A stretch of DNA of 64,000 nt. Origin: Aquimarina sp. Aq107. GTDB lineage: Bacteria; Bacteroidota; Bacteroidia; Flavobacteriales; Flavobacteriaceae. Below the pieces are notes generated by a model. It made no database searches. It saw only the letters and a list, made by a program, of their open reading frames with translations, and was not told the origin of the DNA. Below, one piece after another: positions 26,989 through 36,640 of the stretch; the stretch's first letter is position 1, and each line of letters begins with the position of its first letter. The position numbers were made by a program, and so were the translations under genes. The stretch covers positions 62,001-126,000 of the forward strand of contig NZ_OX030782.1 of assembly GCF_943733665.1 (NCBI RefSeq). The letters run 5' to 3'.

Positions 26989-28401
26989 ATGATATTACTA
27001 ACAATCAAAAAAGAACTCTCTTTTTCAATTATTAAAAAACGTTATCTATATATAATGGTGTTTTTTCTTTTCTCTTGTCAATCTGATGATGACGCCACCA
27101 TTCTTCCTGTGGAAGATCCAATGAATGGTTTTTGGATGTCAGCAGAAAAAGGATACATTTTTGAGTTTACAGATGATAAAAGCATTTTTTATAATATAAA
27201 TACGGCAGGATGTTCCATTCAGGAAGATGATTTTATTCCAGAAGATTATTTTGGATTACGGCTAGAACTGGCTAACGAAAATGAACTTGTAGCTTCTACA
27301 GATTTATCAGACTCAGAAATAGTATTTACTCGGTTATCAAGTCAAACTCCAAACTGTTTACCTGATCAGGTTTCCAGTACAGAAGATCCAAAAGTTAATT
27401 TTGATCATTTTTGGAATATTTTTAATGACCATTACGCTTTTTTTGATACTAGAAATGTAGATTGGTCTCAATATGAAGGGATAAGAGATCAGGTTACAGT
27501 GGATAATTTTTATGATGTTTTAGAAGAGCTTGTTGTTTTATTAGAAGATGCCCATGTAAGTATCTATGATGAAGATAATGATATCGAAATTAACTCGGGA
27601 GCCTCCAAATTATTAGAAAGACTAAATGCTAATCTAAGTGGAGAACTGATCATAGAAGACGAAGACGATTATTTTAATCTTGTTGATCAAAAAATAACCA
27701 CAATTGTCACGGAGTATTTGGGAGGAAATTTCGAAATAGATGATAGTGAGAACATATTATGGGGATTGATCGATGATACTGTTGGGTATATTGTTATTGG
27801 AACTATGGAAGGATATGGAACAAGTTTCGGTAACGAGTTATCAACATTAAATACTGTGCTAGATACTATAATGAACGACCTAAGAGAATCGGGAGTTTCT
27901 AACTTAATTATAGATATACGTTTTAATGATGGAGGGTACGATACAGTTACTTTAGATATGGTATCCCGGTTTATGGATCAGGAACGAATCTCCTATTTTA
28001 AAAAAGCAAGATTAGGAGATAGCTTTACAGAAAATAGAATTTTTTCGGTAGGACCTAAAGGTGATTTTCAGTTTACAGATGATATTATACTACTTACAAG
28101 TCCATATAGTGTTAGTGCAGCAGAACTTTTTGCTTTATGCGTAAAAGATTTGTCGTATGTAACCATTGTTGGAGAAAATACAGCAGGGGTTTTTTCTACT
28201 ATTCTTACTCATATATTACCAAATGGAGCAGAACTAGGATTGTCTAATGAGGTATATAGTGATGCGCAAGGAGCGGTTTTTGAAACAGTTGGAATTGGTC
28301 CCGAAAATCAAGAAAACAGGGTGCCATTTTTATCAACTTCAGACTTTCAAGAACAAAAAGATGGCGGAATAGAACGTGCTTTAGAATTGCTAAATAATTA
28401 A
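26989..28401 (+). CDS. S41-family (tail-specific) serine peptidase, lipoprotein
   Basis: 470 residues. IIKKRYLYIMVFFLFSC is a lipoprotein signal with the lipobox Cys near residue 30, followed by the acidic QSDDD stretch seen in flavobacterial surface lipoproteins. An ATG at 27055 would leave too short a signal, so the upstream start is kept. The peptidase core shows VGYIVIGTMEGYG, LIIDIRFNDGGYD, LLTSPYSVSAAELFAL with the expected catalytic Ser in SAAE, and IVGENTAGVFS. No PDZ domain is obvious. It is followed by a strong terminator. Confidence 0.85.
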   Translation: MILLTIKKELSFSIIKKRYLYIMVFFLFSCQSDDDATILPVEDPMNGFWMSAEKGYIFEFTDDKSIFYNINTAGCSIQEDDFIPEDYFGLRLELANENELVASTDLSDSEIVFTRLSSQTPNCLPDQVSSTEDPKVNFDHFWNIFNDHYAFFDTRNVDWSQYEGIRDQVTVDNFYDVLEELVVLLEDAHVSIYDEDNDIEINSGASKLLERLNANLSGELIIEDEDDYFNLVDQKITTIVTEYLGGNFEIDDSENILWGLIDDTVGYIVIGTMEGYGTSFGNELSTLNTVLDTIMNDLRESGVSNLIIDIRFNDGGYDTVTLDMVSRFMDQERISYFKKARLGDSFTENRIFSVGPKGDFQFTDDIILLTSPYSVSAAELFALCVKDLSYVTIVGENTAGVFSTILTHILPNGAELGLSNEVYSDAQGAVFETVGIGPENQENRVPFLSTSDFQEQKDGGIERALELLNN

Positions 28402-28468
28402 TAAGGTGCTAGATGAGAAAATCATTCTGGAAGATGTAATAATCAAAGGTGAATTCTCGATACAAGTA

Positions 28469-28498
28469 AAGCCAGTTATTTTAATAACTGGCTTTTTT
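28469..28498 (+). terminator. Intrinsic terminator of the S41 peptidase gene
   Basis: AAGCCAGTTATT (28469-28480) pairs perfectly with AATAACTGGCTT (28483-28494) around a two-base centre and is followed by a T-run. It lies between convergent genes. Confidence 0.88.
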
Positions 28499-28580
28499 GT
28501 AAATGAAAGTAAAATGTTGGATTTTGCTTAAAATCGTTTTCGAAAACCTGAGTTTTTGAATGTACAGACATTACTATCAA

Positions 28581-29447
28581 TTATTGTAATGATATACCAA
28601 ATGCCTCTTCAAAACCTTGTGTAATAAAGTCATTAATTGTTTGATCATGGTCTCCGGAACCTGTGATTATGTTTGTGTTTTTAGACTGTAAAAGTTCAAT
28701 TTCTGAAGTTGTAAGTCTACCAACTGCTTGATCTACTTCTCCATAAACGTAGGTAATGCTAGATAAGTCATTAAAAGAATCAAGAAGTTCGGTGTATCTA
28801 TTCATCGCAAATCCGGCAGCCAATCGGTTTAAGTTTCTATCGATAGCATCCATTTCTGGTTCTTGGTCCAGAATTGGATTAGTTCCGTTTTCGAAATACC
28901 CAGCCCTTCCTTCAGAAAAAGCTTCCCATACAATTTCATCCATATCTAACCTGCCAGCCATAATCAAGTAATTGTCTGCTACGTCTATCCCTTTCTTTGC
29001 GATAAGATCTTGTGTTACGAAAGCTCCAAATGAAATTCCTAATACATAGACTGTTCTACCTTGATTTTTAAAATAATTGACAACTTTATAAAGCATTTCC
29101 ACACTTTCTGAATTAAAGTTAATTGCCTGATTAAATGTGATGTCATCATTTTCGAACGGGCTTGGATTTAATGTTTGTGCTTGGTGTACATTTACAGCTA
29201 AAAGATCTGTAGTATCAAAAGTTTGAAAAATTTCGTCTACTTCACCTGTACTGAGTGCGGTATCAGGACCACTTTGAACATTGACAAGAACAGTAGGAGC
29301 ATCTTCATCACCTTTAAAATAAATTAAATCCTTAATTTCTTGTGATATTTCAAGAGGTTCATCAATAACGATATCATCATCCGAGTCGCAGCTGATGAAA
29401 AATAATGATAAAATAAGGACTGTTGTGTACATGCGATAATGTTTCAT
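28581..29447 (-). CDS. Alpha/beta-hydrolase-like lipoprotein
   Basis: 288 residues. The N-terminus has a lipoprotein signal, VLILSLFFISC, followed by DSDDD. YVLGISFGAFVTQDLIA contains a G-x-S-x-G nucleophile elbow (GISFG), and the late segment ITGSGDHDQTIND could supply the catalytic His. An intermediate Asp (VYGEVDQAVG) would complete a triad. The substrate is unknown. It is convergent with the S41 gene and lies 157 bases downstream of the DUF4249 gene on the same strand. Confidence 0.65.
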   Translation of the reverse strand: MKHYRMYTTVLILSLFFISCDSDDDIVIDEPLEISQEIKDLIYFKGDEDAPTVLVNVQSGPDTALSTGEVDEIFQTFDTTDLLAVNVHQAQTLNPSPFENDDITFNQAINFNSESVEMLYKVVNYFKNQGRTVYVLGISFGAFVTQDLIAKKGIDVADNYLIMAGRLDMDEIVWEAFSEGRAGYFENGTNPILDQEPEMDAIDRNLNRLAAGFAMNRYTELLDSFNDLSSITYVYGEVDQAVGRLTTSEIELLQSKNTNIITGSGDHDQTINDFITQGFEEAFGISLQ

Positions 29448-29604
29448 AATAATTTAATTTTTGAATTGTTTGTAATAATCTGATAGGGTACACCTCCATT
29501 AAGGTAACCTCCTAAAATGTTGTAATTAATTAAAATCAAAGTATAGGATCAGGATAGGTTATTATCCTGATTTACTTATTAAAAAAAGTATACTTGGTAG
29601 TTGC

Positions 29605-30408
29605 TTAGAAATCTATGGTAATAGGAGTTAATCCTGCTACACCAAAATTACCTAGTACCAATTCATTTGTTGTCATATTGGAGATATTACCAACTAAGTT
29701 GACAGGTAAAAACAAAGAGGATACTTCTGGTTCATTTCCTTGGTTACTAATGACATTGCTATAAAACTGAAACGTGGTGAAGTTAATATTGCTGATGTTT
29801 ATGTTTAACGTTTCGCCTTCGTTCATGCCAGTTATAACAAGAATTTTTTCTTCCTCTTCATTGATAATTCTGTCATTGGATACGATCAATTCATCAGAAA
29901 CTAATGCACCATCTTTAAGAATTTCTAACTGAATTAAATAGAAATTTTGTACATCAATTGGACCTGTGAAAGTAATTCGAACACTATCATCAGTTTTTAC
30001 CATATCTACGATAGGAATGGGTGGATTTAAAATTTCCTCCTCGGATATAAGCACAGTTTGATCCTGTAATATTACTTCTATCCAATATATGTTGCCAATA
30101 ATTGGAGTGATCATCTCTGCACTGGTATACTGGCCATTATCAGCAATAAACGAATCCGAAACTAATGAGACGGTATCAGATGCATCCCGTGTAAACAAAG
30201 ATATTTGTGCGTCATTTACAGCACTAAAGGTTGTATCGGTTACTGGAACGGTTTTTTGAACCTGAACAGAAACAAAACCCTCCGCGTTGGTCAATAATCC
30301 AGAGATGAATACCTGCTCCTTAAATTCAAAATCCTGACTAATATCCTCGACACAACTTATTAATGTGAATAATGAAATGAATGCTATGTATATATGTAGT
30401 TTTTTCAT
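29605..30408 (-). CDS. DUF4249-type lipoprotein, partner of the TonB receptor
   Basis: 267 residues. The lipobox is FISLFTLISC, with Cys about 19, followed by VEDISQDFEF. The rest is beta-rich with no catalytic motif (VFISGLLTNAEGFVSVQVQK, NIYWIEVILQDQ). It fits the DUF4249 family, which habitually follows FecA-like TonB receptors in Bacteroidota and is thought to be a surface or periplasmic accessory. The gene starts 4 bases after the receptor stop. Confidence 0.78.
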   Translation of the reverse strand: MKKLHIYIAFISLFTLISCVEDISQDFEFKEQVFISGLLTNAEGFVSVQVQKTVPVTDTTFSAVNDAQISLFTRDASDTVSLVSDSFIADNGQYTSAEMITPIIGNIYWIEVILQDQTVLISEEEILNPPIPIVDMVKTDDSVRITFTGPIDVQNFYLIQLEILKDGALVSDELIVSNDRIINEEEEKILVITGMNEGETLNINISNINFTTFQFYSNVISNQGNEPEVSSLFLPVNLVGNISNMTTNELVLGNFGVAGLTPITIDF

Positions 30409-30412
30409 GGTT

Positions 30413-33118
30413 CTAAAATTTAAAATTGTAGGATATGAACGGAATTGGCGCGGCGATAAATGAAATTTGAGATGTTTCTAATTGGTTATCGTCAAAAACA
30501 GAATTAATCGAAAACGCATTTTTACGACCATACACATTATAAAGACCAAAATTCCAGCTTCCTTTCCAGTTCGTTTTAGGATTATCGGTAGGTGTATATG
30601 TAAACGATATGTCTGCTCTATGAGTGTCTGGAATTCTAAAGGCGTTCCTATCAGAATAGATAATAAATGCATCTCCGTCAAAAGTTACCCTGCCATTAGG
30701 CTGGGTTATGGGTCTTCCTGTTTGATAGGTGAAAAATGCTCCTACTTCCCATTTTTTAGATAGTTTGTAATTTGCTGTGATGTTAAATATATGAGGCCTA
30801 TCAAAATTAGAGGGAAAATAGGTGTTGTTATTAATTTGTTCTGAGGAGAAATTACTTTTTGTTTTTCGCTTAGAGACAGAATAGGTGTAGTTTATGTTTC
30901 CGGTTAATTTTCCATTATTTTTATGTGCGGCGACTTCTAATCCATAAGAAAAACCTTTGGCAGCTACTAATTCGGTTTCTAAGTTATCAAAAACTCCTAA
31001 TCTAGCTCCATTTTTATAGACTATTAAATTATCAAATGTTTTGTAATAGCCCTCTATCGAAAAATTATAGCTTTGATCTTTGGTGTCATAAGCATATCCG
31101 GCAGAAAATTGATTTACTTCTAATGGAGCAATATGCTCACCAGAAGGTTTCCAAGTATCATTTGGTAATGTTATCGTTTGACTATTAATGGTATGAATGT
31201 ATTGAAACATTCTGTTATATCCTGCTTTAAATGCTTTTTGATCATTAACGTCATATTTTAAAGATATGCGAGGTTCTAATCCAAAATAAGTTTTGGATAT
31301 TTCGTTGTTTTTAACCCTTCTATTCCCTACAATTGAGTTTTGTGTTTGTGGAAGGTTAGGATCATAGATAGCAATATTTTCTTCTCCAAAATTCGCAAAC
31401 CAAGAGTATCGTAAACCGGTTGATAATGATAGTTTATTCCATTGCTTTTCAATACTATAATAAGCTGCTAGTTCTAATGCTTTTTCTTTGTCTAGAACCT
31501 GATTACCTGCTGTACTAGTAATTTTGGGAATGAATTGATACAAATTACCATAGAGACCGAATCGCATTTGGGTACTAGGGTTTGAATAATAAGTGAAATC
31601 GGGTTTGAAAATCCAGTTTTCAATAGATCTTTCTACAGTTTCTTCTATATTTTCCTCAATGTTTTCTTCTCTAAGATCTTCTCTTTGCCCTAATGAGAAA
31701 TCGTATTTGCTATAGATACCTGTTATGTTAGAAAATAATCTATTAGAAAAAGTATGATTCCATCGAATGGTAGCAGTAGTATTTATCCATCCAAGATCTA
31801 AATCAGTATCAAATCCACCTTCTCCATTTTCTTCTTCTTGATTAAACTTTAATACATCTGCAGCAAAAATACCTGATGCATATAGTCTGTTATTTTTATT
31901 GATGTTCCAGGTTAGTTTTGTGTTTAAATCATAAAAATGAAATTTGTCAACAGCTTCGTTGCCTTTAAACAAGGGAAAAAATACATCAAAATAAGAACGC
32001 CTGCCAGAAGCTAAAAAGCTTATTTTATTCTTTTTAATAGGACCTTCTATCGTAAATTTAGAAAACAGTAATCCCAATCCACCTTCTCCTTTAATTCTTT
32101 TAGAATTTCCATTTTTTTGTCGAATCTCTAGTACGGATGATGCTCTACCTCCAAAACGAGCCGGTATTTCGCCTTTATATAATTTTAATATTTTAACCGC
32201 ATCTGCGTTAAAAATAGAAAACAATCCGAATAAATGAGAAGTATTATACAAGGGAGCTTCGTCTAGTAGAATTAAATTTTGATCTACATTTCCACCTCTT
32301 ACATTAAAACCACTGGTTCCTTCGCCAATACTACTAATTCCTGGTTGGGTTAAAACTGCCCTGGTAATATCTGGTTCTCCCAAGAGAGATGGTAGTTTTT
32401 TAATTTCTGAAGTAGTCAGACTGGTAGTGCCTCCAAAAATGGGTTCTACCTGACTTTTATTGTTTTGATTAGTCTGTATTACAACTTCGTCTAACTGATT
32501 TGAGGATGGCTGAAGCTCTATCGCTATGTTTTTATCAGTTTCTAATCGAACATCTAACACTTTGGTTAGGTAACCCAGATACGAAATCTCCAAAGTATAA
32601 ACTCCTTTGGCCAATGTTATGGAATAAAAACCATAAGCATTAGTAAATACGCCATTATTGCTGTTTTTTATGATAACACTGGCACCTAAAAGTATTTCGC
32701 CAGTAGCTTCATCTGTAATAATCCCGCTAATAGTAAAGTCTTCTCGCTGCCTTTTGACTTTAGAAAGAATGATATGGTTTTTCTTAATTTTATAAGAAAT
32801 CCTAGTATCCTTAAAAAGCAACTCGAGCGTTTCGGTTATATCTTTTTTTATAACAGTTATACTAAAATTTTGATTGACATCGATTACGTCATTGCTAAAT
32901 ATAAAAGCGTAAGATGTTTGTGTTTCAATTTTATTTATAATTGATTGTAAAGAACTATTTTCCTCTTCTAGTGTAACATTTTTTTGAGAAAACCCATTGA
33001 ATCCCAAGAGTTGAAAACAAAAAACCAAATAAAAAAAGAAAGATAATTTCATTAAAAAAGAGGGTTTTCCATAACTATTTTTTGGCCATGAAATGACCCC
33101 AAAATGGTATATTTTCAT
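30413..33118 (-). CDS. TonB-dependent outer-membrane receptor with STN signalling domain
   Basis: 901 residues. After a signal region (about 23-46, ending GFSQ) comes an STN-type secretin/TonB short domain (about 50-110). A CarboxypepD_reg beta-sandwich follows (about 128-210; ISGIITDEATGEILLGASV), then a plug (about 230-330; GFNVRGGNVDQNLILLDEAP), then the barrel ending in ISYNFKF. The STN domain and the adjacent FecR and ECF sigma genes indicate transmembrane signalling of the Fec type. The ligand is unknown. The order sigma, FecR, receptor, DUF4249 is a normal flavobacterial unit. Confidence 0.9.
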   Translation of the reverse strand: MKIYHFGVISWPKNSYGKPSFLMKLSFFFYLVFCFQLLGFNGFSQKNVTLEEENSSLQSIINKIETQTSYAFIFSNDVIDVNQNFSITVIKKDITETLELLFKDTRISYKIKKNHIILSKVKRQREDFTISGIITDEATGEILLGASVIIKNSNNGVFTNAYGFYSITLAKGVYTLEISYLGYLTKVLDVRLETDKNIAIELQPSSNQLDEVVIQTNQNNKSQVEPIFGGTTSLTTSEIKKLPSLLGEPDITRAVLTQPGISSIGEGTSGFNVRGGNVDQNLILLDEAPLYNTSHLFGLFSIFNADAVKILKLYKGEIPARFGGRASSVLEIRQKNGNSKRIKGEGGLGLLFSKFTIEGPIKKNKISFLASGRRSYFDVFFPLFKGNEAVDKFHFYDLNTKLTWNINKNNRLYASGIFAADVLKFNQEEENGEGGFDTDLDLGWINTTATIRWNHTFSNRLFSNITGIYSKYDFSLGQREDLREENIEENIEETVERSIENWIFKPDFTYYSNPSTQMRFGLYGNLYQFIPKITSTAGNQVLDKEKALELAAYYSIEKQWNKLSLSTGLRYSWFANFGEENIAIYDPNLPQTQNSIVGNRRVKNNEISKTYFGLEPRISLKYDVNDQKAFKAGYNRMFQYIHTINSQTITLPNDTWKPSGEHIAPLEVNQFSAGYAYDTKDQSYNFSIEGYYKTFDNLIVYKNGARLGVFDNLETELVAAKGFSYGLEVAAHKNNGKLTGNINYTYSVSKRKTKSNFSSEQINNNTYFPSNFDRPHIFNITANYKLSKKWEVGAFFTYQTGRPITQPNGRVTFDGDAFIIYSDRNAFRIPDTHRADISFTYTPTDNPKTNWKGSWNFGLYNVYGRKNAFSINSVFDDNQLETSQISFIAAPIPFISYNFKF

Positions 33119-33205
33119 ACATTTGAATATTGTTAATTAATACTGATTTCGCGATTAGAATTTTTTAACTTTTATAGTGGGAAAATGCCAGTTTTCCCAC
33201 TTTTT

Positions 33206-34168
33206 TTATTTTATTATCCACTCATTCGTTTTCGTATTTAGTTGATATTTAAAGTTTTTTGAAATTGTAAGTATTTCAAAAATTTCATTTATAGGAGTTG
33301 TATTGTCGAAAGCCCCAGTAAATTTAGCAGTGGCAATGTTTTCATTTTTAAAGAGTATTGATGTGCCAAAATGCGCTTTTAAGTCGACTGCTATTTCTCT
33401 AAAGGTTTTATTTTCGAATTGTATTTTCCCTTCTTTCCAGGCAATATGGGACTCATTAGTGCCCATATTAGATTTTAGCACTTCTTTAGTTTTCTTATAG
33501 AAGGTTACTTTTTGATTTGGAATTAAGAATACGCTTTCTTTAAACTGAGTATTAGAAGTAACGGCTACTTTACCAGTTAATAGTTTTGTTTCTGTAATTG
33601 CACTATCTGTATATGATTTTACATTAAAACTGGTACCCAAAGCTTTTACTGTGATATGATTCGCTGTAGTTACAGTAAATGGGTGTAAGGTATCTTTAGC
33701 TACCTCAAAAAATGCTTCTCCTTCTAGATATAAAGTTCTTGGGTTTTCTGAGTTATAGGATAGATTACTAGAAGCATTTAGCCATACAATAGAACCATCT
33801 GATAGTTTGATGTTTTTTTGTTCACCAAAAGTTGTTTGCACAACTATTTGATTCTTATTGGAGGATAAGGTATTGTAGAAATATACTCCAGAAATGAGTA
33901 TAACAAATATAGCCGCATACTTTAGCATTTCTTTCCAAACTACTGTTTTGGGTTTCACTGTTGTGAAAAAACGTTTTTTGGCTTCTTCAACAGAAGGGTC
34001 TTTCGTAGCAGTATGTTTATGGATGGTTGTTATTTTTGTAAATAGTGCTTTATCAAAATCTGGAGAGTTTTTCCATTTTTCTACTTTTAGAATAGTAGTA
34101 TCATCCGCGGTCTGCGAAATATATTCCCAAAGTTCAGTTTCTGTAATTTTAAAATGCTCCATACCCAA
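33206..34168 (-). CDS. FecR-family anti-sigma factor
   Basis: 320 residues. The cytosolic N-terminal part (1-80) precedes a single transmembrane helix (YAAIFVILISGVYFYNTL). The periplasmic FecR domain follows, with IKLSDGSIVWLNASSNLSY, LYLEGEAFFEVAKD and HPFTVTT. The C-terminal DUF4974-like domain has IAVDLKAHFGTSILF. It should sequester the ECF sigma factor encoded 66 bases upstream and be released through the receptor STN domain. Confidence 0.9.
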   Translation of the reverse strand: MGMEHFKITETELWEYISQTADDTTILKVEKWKNSPDFDKALFTKITTIHKHTATKDPSVEEAKKRFFTTVKPKTVVWKEMLKYAAIFVILISGVYFYNTLSSNKNQIVVQTTFGEQKNIKLSDGSIVWLNASSNLSYNSENPRTLYLEGEAFFEVAKDTLHPFTVTTANHITVKALGTSFNVKSYTDSAITETKLLTGKVAVTSNTQFKESVFLIPNQKVTFYKKTKEVLKSNMGTNESHIAWKEGKIQFENKTFREIAVDLKAHFGTSILFKNENIATAKFTGAFDNTTPINEIFEILTISKNFKYQLNTKTNEWIIK

Positions 34169-34234
34169 AAGGTGTTAATTAGATATAAGACGTTTGCGGA
34201 GCAGGGGTACCCTATTAAAATTTTGATTTTTTTT

Positions 34235-34753
34235 TTATAAATAATCTTTTAAGCCTTTCTTAAATGCTGCTAAGGCCTTTGAAATATGGAGTTCTACAGT
34301 TTTTATAGAAATGCCTTTTTTTTGTGAAATTTCTTTGTAGGTAAAACCTTTATCTCTTGATAATTTAAAAATATCTGTTGTTTTTTGTTCCAATGTAGTA
34401 TAGATATTTTCGATGCGCTCTACCAATTCCCATTGTTTATCAATCTCAGTTTCTATCGTAGTATGGAGCGCATATACACTTGTATATTTCTCTCTAGTTC
34501 TTTTCTTTCTATAGGAATCGATGATTTTATTTTTTAGTGTGGTAATTAAAAACGATTCTATAGAACGTTCGGATTGGTTAATATGCTCAAAGTTTTCCCA
34601 AAGCTTTATAAATGTTTCTTGTACTAACTCTTCAGAAAGGTCGGTTTTTTCTAAAACTTTTAAAGCGTAATTGTACAATCTGTTATAGTGCTTGTCAAAC
34701 AAATTGGAGAATTTAACTTCTTTGATAGAGTCGGATGTAGTTTGTTTATTCAA
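34235..34753 (-). CDS. ECF sigma factor (FecI-like sigma-70)
   Basis: 172 residues. Region 2 is seen as FDKHYNRLYNYALKVL, then DLSEELVQETFIKLWEN. Region 4 is GFTYKEISQKKGISIKTVELHISKA, a typical sigma4 helix-turn-helix (cited here in part). It is first in the reverse-strand unit with FecR and the TonB receptor. It is divergent from the siderophore operon across a 364-base gap. Confidence 0.92.
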   Translation of the reverse strand: MNKQTTSDSIKEVKFSNLFDKHYNRLYNYALKVLEKTDLSEELVQETFIKLWENFEHINQSERSIESFLITTLKNKIIDSYRKKRTREKYTSVYALHTTIETEIDKQWELVERIENIYTTLEQKTTDIFKLSRDKGFTYKEISQKKGISIKTVELHISKALAAFKKGLKDYL

Positions 34754-35030
34754 ATATTTTGATAAAGAGATATTGCTAAATTATATAAAAAAACGTTCAA
34801 AACTAATTACTGTTGCACTTTACTCTTCGTTCATATTTTTTTAAGAATAAAAAGAATAATGCATAATATTTAAAAGGGTTTTTGAGAAGTTTTAGAGCGT
34901 TTGATTTTGCTAGTAAGTGTTTTAGAATTGGTGTGTTGCGATCTTTTTGTAAAAAAAATCGTGATATACTTTTAAATAACTCTTAAACGCTCGTTAATTT
35001 AGTATTAATTAGCGCCTATACATTCTTACA

Positions 35031-35058
35031 ACGTCTTTTTTTATCCGAAATACGTCAT
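35031..35058 (+). promoter_or_regulatory. 28-base element, copy 1 (candidate AraC-regulator site) upstream of siderophore biosynthesis
   Basis: This segment matches 46231-46258 at 24 of 28 positions without gaps. Both copies contain CGTCTTTTTTTATCC followed by AAT, one variable base and CGTCAT. The two CGTC units start at 35032 and 35053, 21 bp apart (two helical turns), the spacing expected for an AraC-family monomer or dimer. The second CGTC lies 27 bases before the -7 element. Confidence 0.65.
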
Positions 35059-35079
35059 AAATATACTTTTGTTTGCCTC

Positions 35080-35087
35080 TAAATTTG
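35080..35087 (+). promoter_or_regulatory. -7 promoter element of the siderophore operon
   Basis: TAAATTTG fits TAnnTTTG. No good -33 TTG is present at the usual distance, in line with a promoter that depends on an activator bound at the 28-base element just upstream. Confidence 0.55.
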
Positions 35088-35093
35088 CAAAGC

Positions 35094-35110
35094 TTATTTA
35101 GACCAAATAA
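35094..35110. promoter_or_regulatory. Inverted repeat TTATTT-AGACC-AAATAA, candidate metal-repressor operator, copy 1
   Basis: Six-base arms around five bases, placed at about the transcript start, 8 bases before the ATG at 35118. TTATTTAGAC recurs at 46297-46306 downstream of the receptor-gene promoter. A DtxR- or Fur-like iron repressor would be expected to bind here; that is inference. Confidence 0.5.
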
Positions 35111-35117
35111 AAATAAT

Positions 35118-36626
35118 ATGCTCCTCGACACACAAACTAATCTTGTTTTTGATCAAAAAGTTGATCATTTTTTCGATCCTCAATCCAAATATAGCTATGA
35201 AGAATATATGCATAAAGCGTTGCAATATGTAAAGTCTTTTTTGGATAGAGATCATTTTTATCCAGGAGAAGTATTCGACTTTCAGGAAAAGAAAGATTTA
35301 CTCTCTCCAAATGCGAATGAAACCTTATCAGTGGATCAGGCTCTTAATGAAATTAAAGAATTGTATCTCGATCATACCATTGCTTTTCATCATCCTAACT
35401 ATGTAGCCCATCTTAATTGTCCCGTATTGCTTCCTGCTTTGGTTGGTGATTTAATCGCTTCATCTGTAAATACAGCCGTAGAAACTTGGGATCAAAGTAT
35501 TTCTGCAACGTATATAGAGCAGGAAATAATTCGATGGATTTGTGATAAAATGAACTTACCATCCACTGCTGATGGTGTTTTTACCAGCGGTGGAACTCAA
35601 TCTAATTTTATGGCCTTATTACTAGCACGGGATAATTATGCTTTTAAACATTTTGGATTGAATCTAAAAGAGAATGGTTGGTCAGATGTAGTTTCTAAAT
35701 TTCGTTTTTTCTGTTCAGATAAAGCACATTTTAGTATTAAGAAAAATGCTGCACTTATGGGGATGGGATATAATGCCGTAATTCCTGTAGCTACTGATGA
35801 AAAGATGAAAATGGAGGCAGATGCTTTAGTACAAGCCATAGAAAAAGAAAAACAAATAGGAAACATACCGATTGCTATCGTGGCTACCGCAGGAACCACA
35901 GATTTTGGTAGTTTTGACCCTTTGGATACCATTGCAAAAATTGCTCATGAATATGATATTTGGTTCCATGTGGATGGAGCTTATGGAGGTAGTTATGTGC
36001 TTACTGAAACGCATCGCCATCTTTTAGAAGGAATTAAACATGCGGATTCTGTTACTATCGATTTTCATAAAACAATGTTTCAACCTGTTTGTTCTAGTGC
36101 TTTCTTAGTTAGAGATACAGAACACTTTAAGTATGTTTCATATTACGCGGATTATCTAAATCCATTAGAACATAGAGATGAAAAACATCCTAATCTGATA
36201 GAAAAATCAATCCAAACTACTAGACGATTTGATGCGTTGAAACTCTGGTTTACCTTAAAAATGACTGGAGAAAAAAATATAGGAGCATTTTTAGAAAAAG
36301 TACATTATCTAGCATTAGATCTTTATCATAGCGTTAGAGATGATATCTATTTTGAAATGGCTCATAAACCAGAGCTAAGTACATTAGTTTTTCGATATAA
36401 AGTTCCAGGTGTATCGTCAGATGCACTTCTTGATAAAACGAATCTTTATATTAAAAATACCTTGTTTAAATCGGGTCAAGCTTCTATAGCGAGCACAAAA
36501 TTTAATGGAAAAACATATCTAAAATTTACATTATTAAATCCTAAAAGTACCATTGACGATCTGTTAAATATCATTCAGATGATTAAGGAAACAGGTAAGA
36601 CTTACAATAGCGAAAAGCACAATTAA
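35118..36626 (+). CDS. PLP-dependent decarboxylase for siderophore diamine synthesis (DesA/group II type)
   Basis: 502 residues counted from the ATG at 35118; an upstream TTG at 35073 lies inside the promoter and is rejected. Group II decarboxylase motifs are FTSGGTQSNFMALL, VATAGTTDFGSFDPL, WFHVDGAYGG (Asp near 286) and TIDFHKTMFQPV, with the PLP lysine near residue 318. The enzyme should decarboxylate lysine, ornithine or a related amino acid to the diamine that the next enzyme hydroxylates. The substrate cannot be fixed from sequence. First gene of a six-gene operon. Confidence 0.9.
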   Translation: MLLDTQTNLVFDQKVDHFFDPQSKYSYEEYMHKALQYVKSFLDRDHFYPGEVFDFQEKKDLLSPNANETLSVDQALNEIKELYLDHTIAFHHPNYVAHLNCPVLLPALVGDLIASSVNTAVETWDQSISATYIEQEIIRWICDKMNLPSTADGVFTSGGTQSNFMALLLARDNYAFKHFGLNLKENGWSDVVSKFRFFCSDKAHFSIKKNAALMGMGYNAVIPVATDEKMKMEADALVQAIEKEKQIGNIPIAIVATAGTTDFGSFDPLDTIAKIAHEYDIWFHVDGAYGGSYVLTETHRHLLEGIKHADSVTIDFHKTMFQPVCSSAFLVRDTEHFKYVSYYADYLNPLEHRDEKHPNLIEKSIQTTRRFDALKLWFTLKMTGEKNIGAFLEKVHYLALDLYHSVRDDIYFEMAHKPELSTLVFRYKVPGVSSDALLDKTNLYIKNTLFKSGQASIASTKFNGKTYLKFTLLNPKSTIDDLLNIIQMIKETGKTYNSEKHN

Positions 36627-36640
36627 AAATAGAAAGCATA

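Larger units (their letters stand above)
34754..35117. promoter_or_regulatory. Divergent intergenic region between the ECF sigma gene and the siderophore operon
   Basis: The left 270 bases are AT-rich with nothing I can assign. The right end holds the elements listed separately: the 28-base repeat element (35031-35058), a -7 element (35080-35087) and an inverted repeat (35094-35110). No gene is visible. Confidence 0.6.

Noticed and set aside
35073..35117. TTG start for the siderophore decarboxylase
   Set aside because: It lies within the -7 element and operator; the ATG at 35118 is the sensible start.
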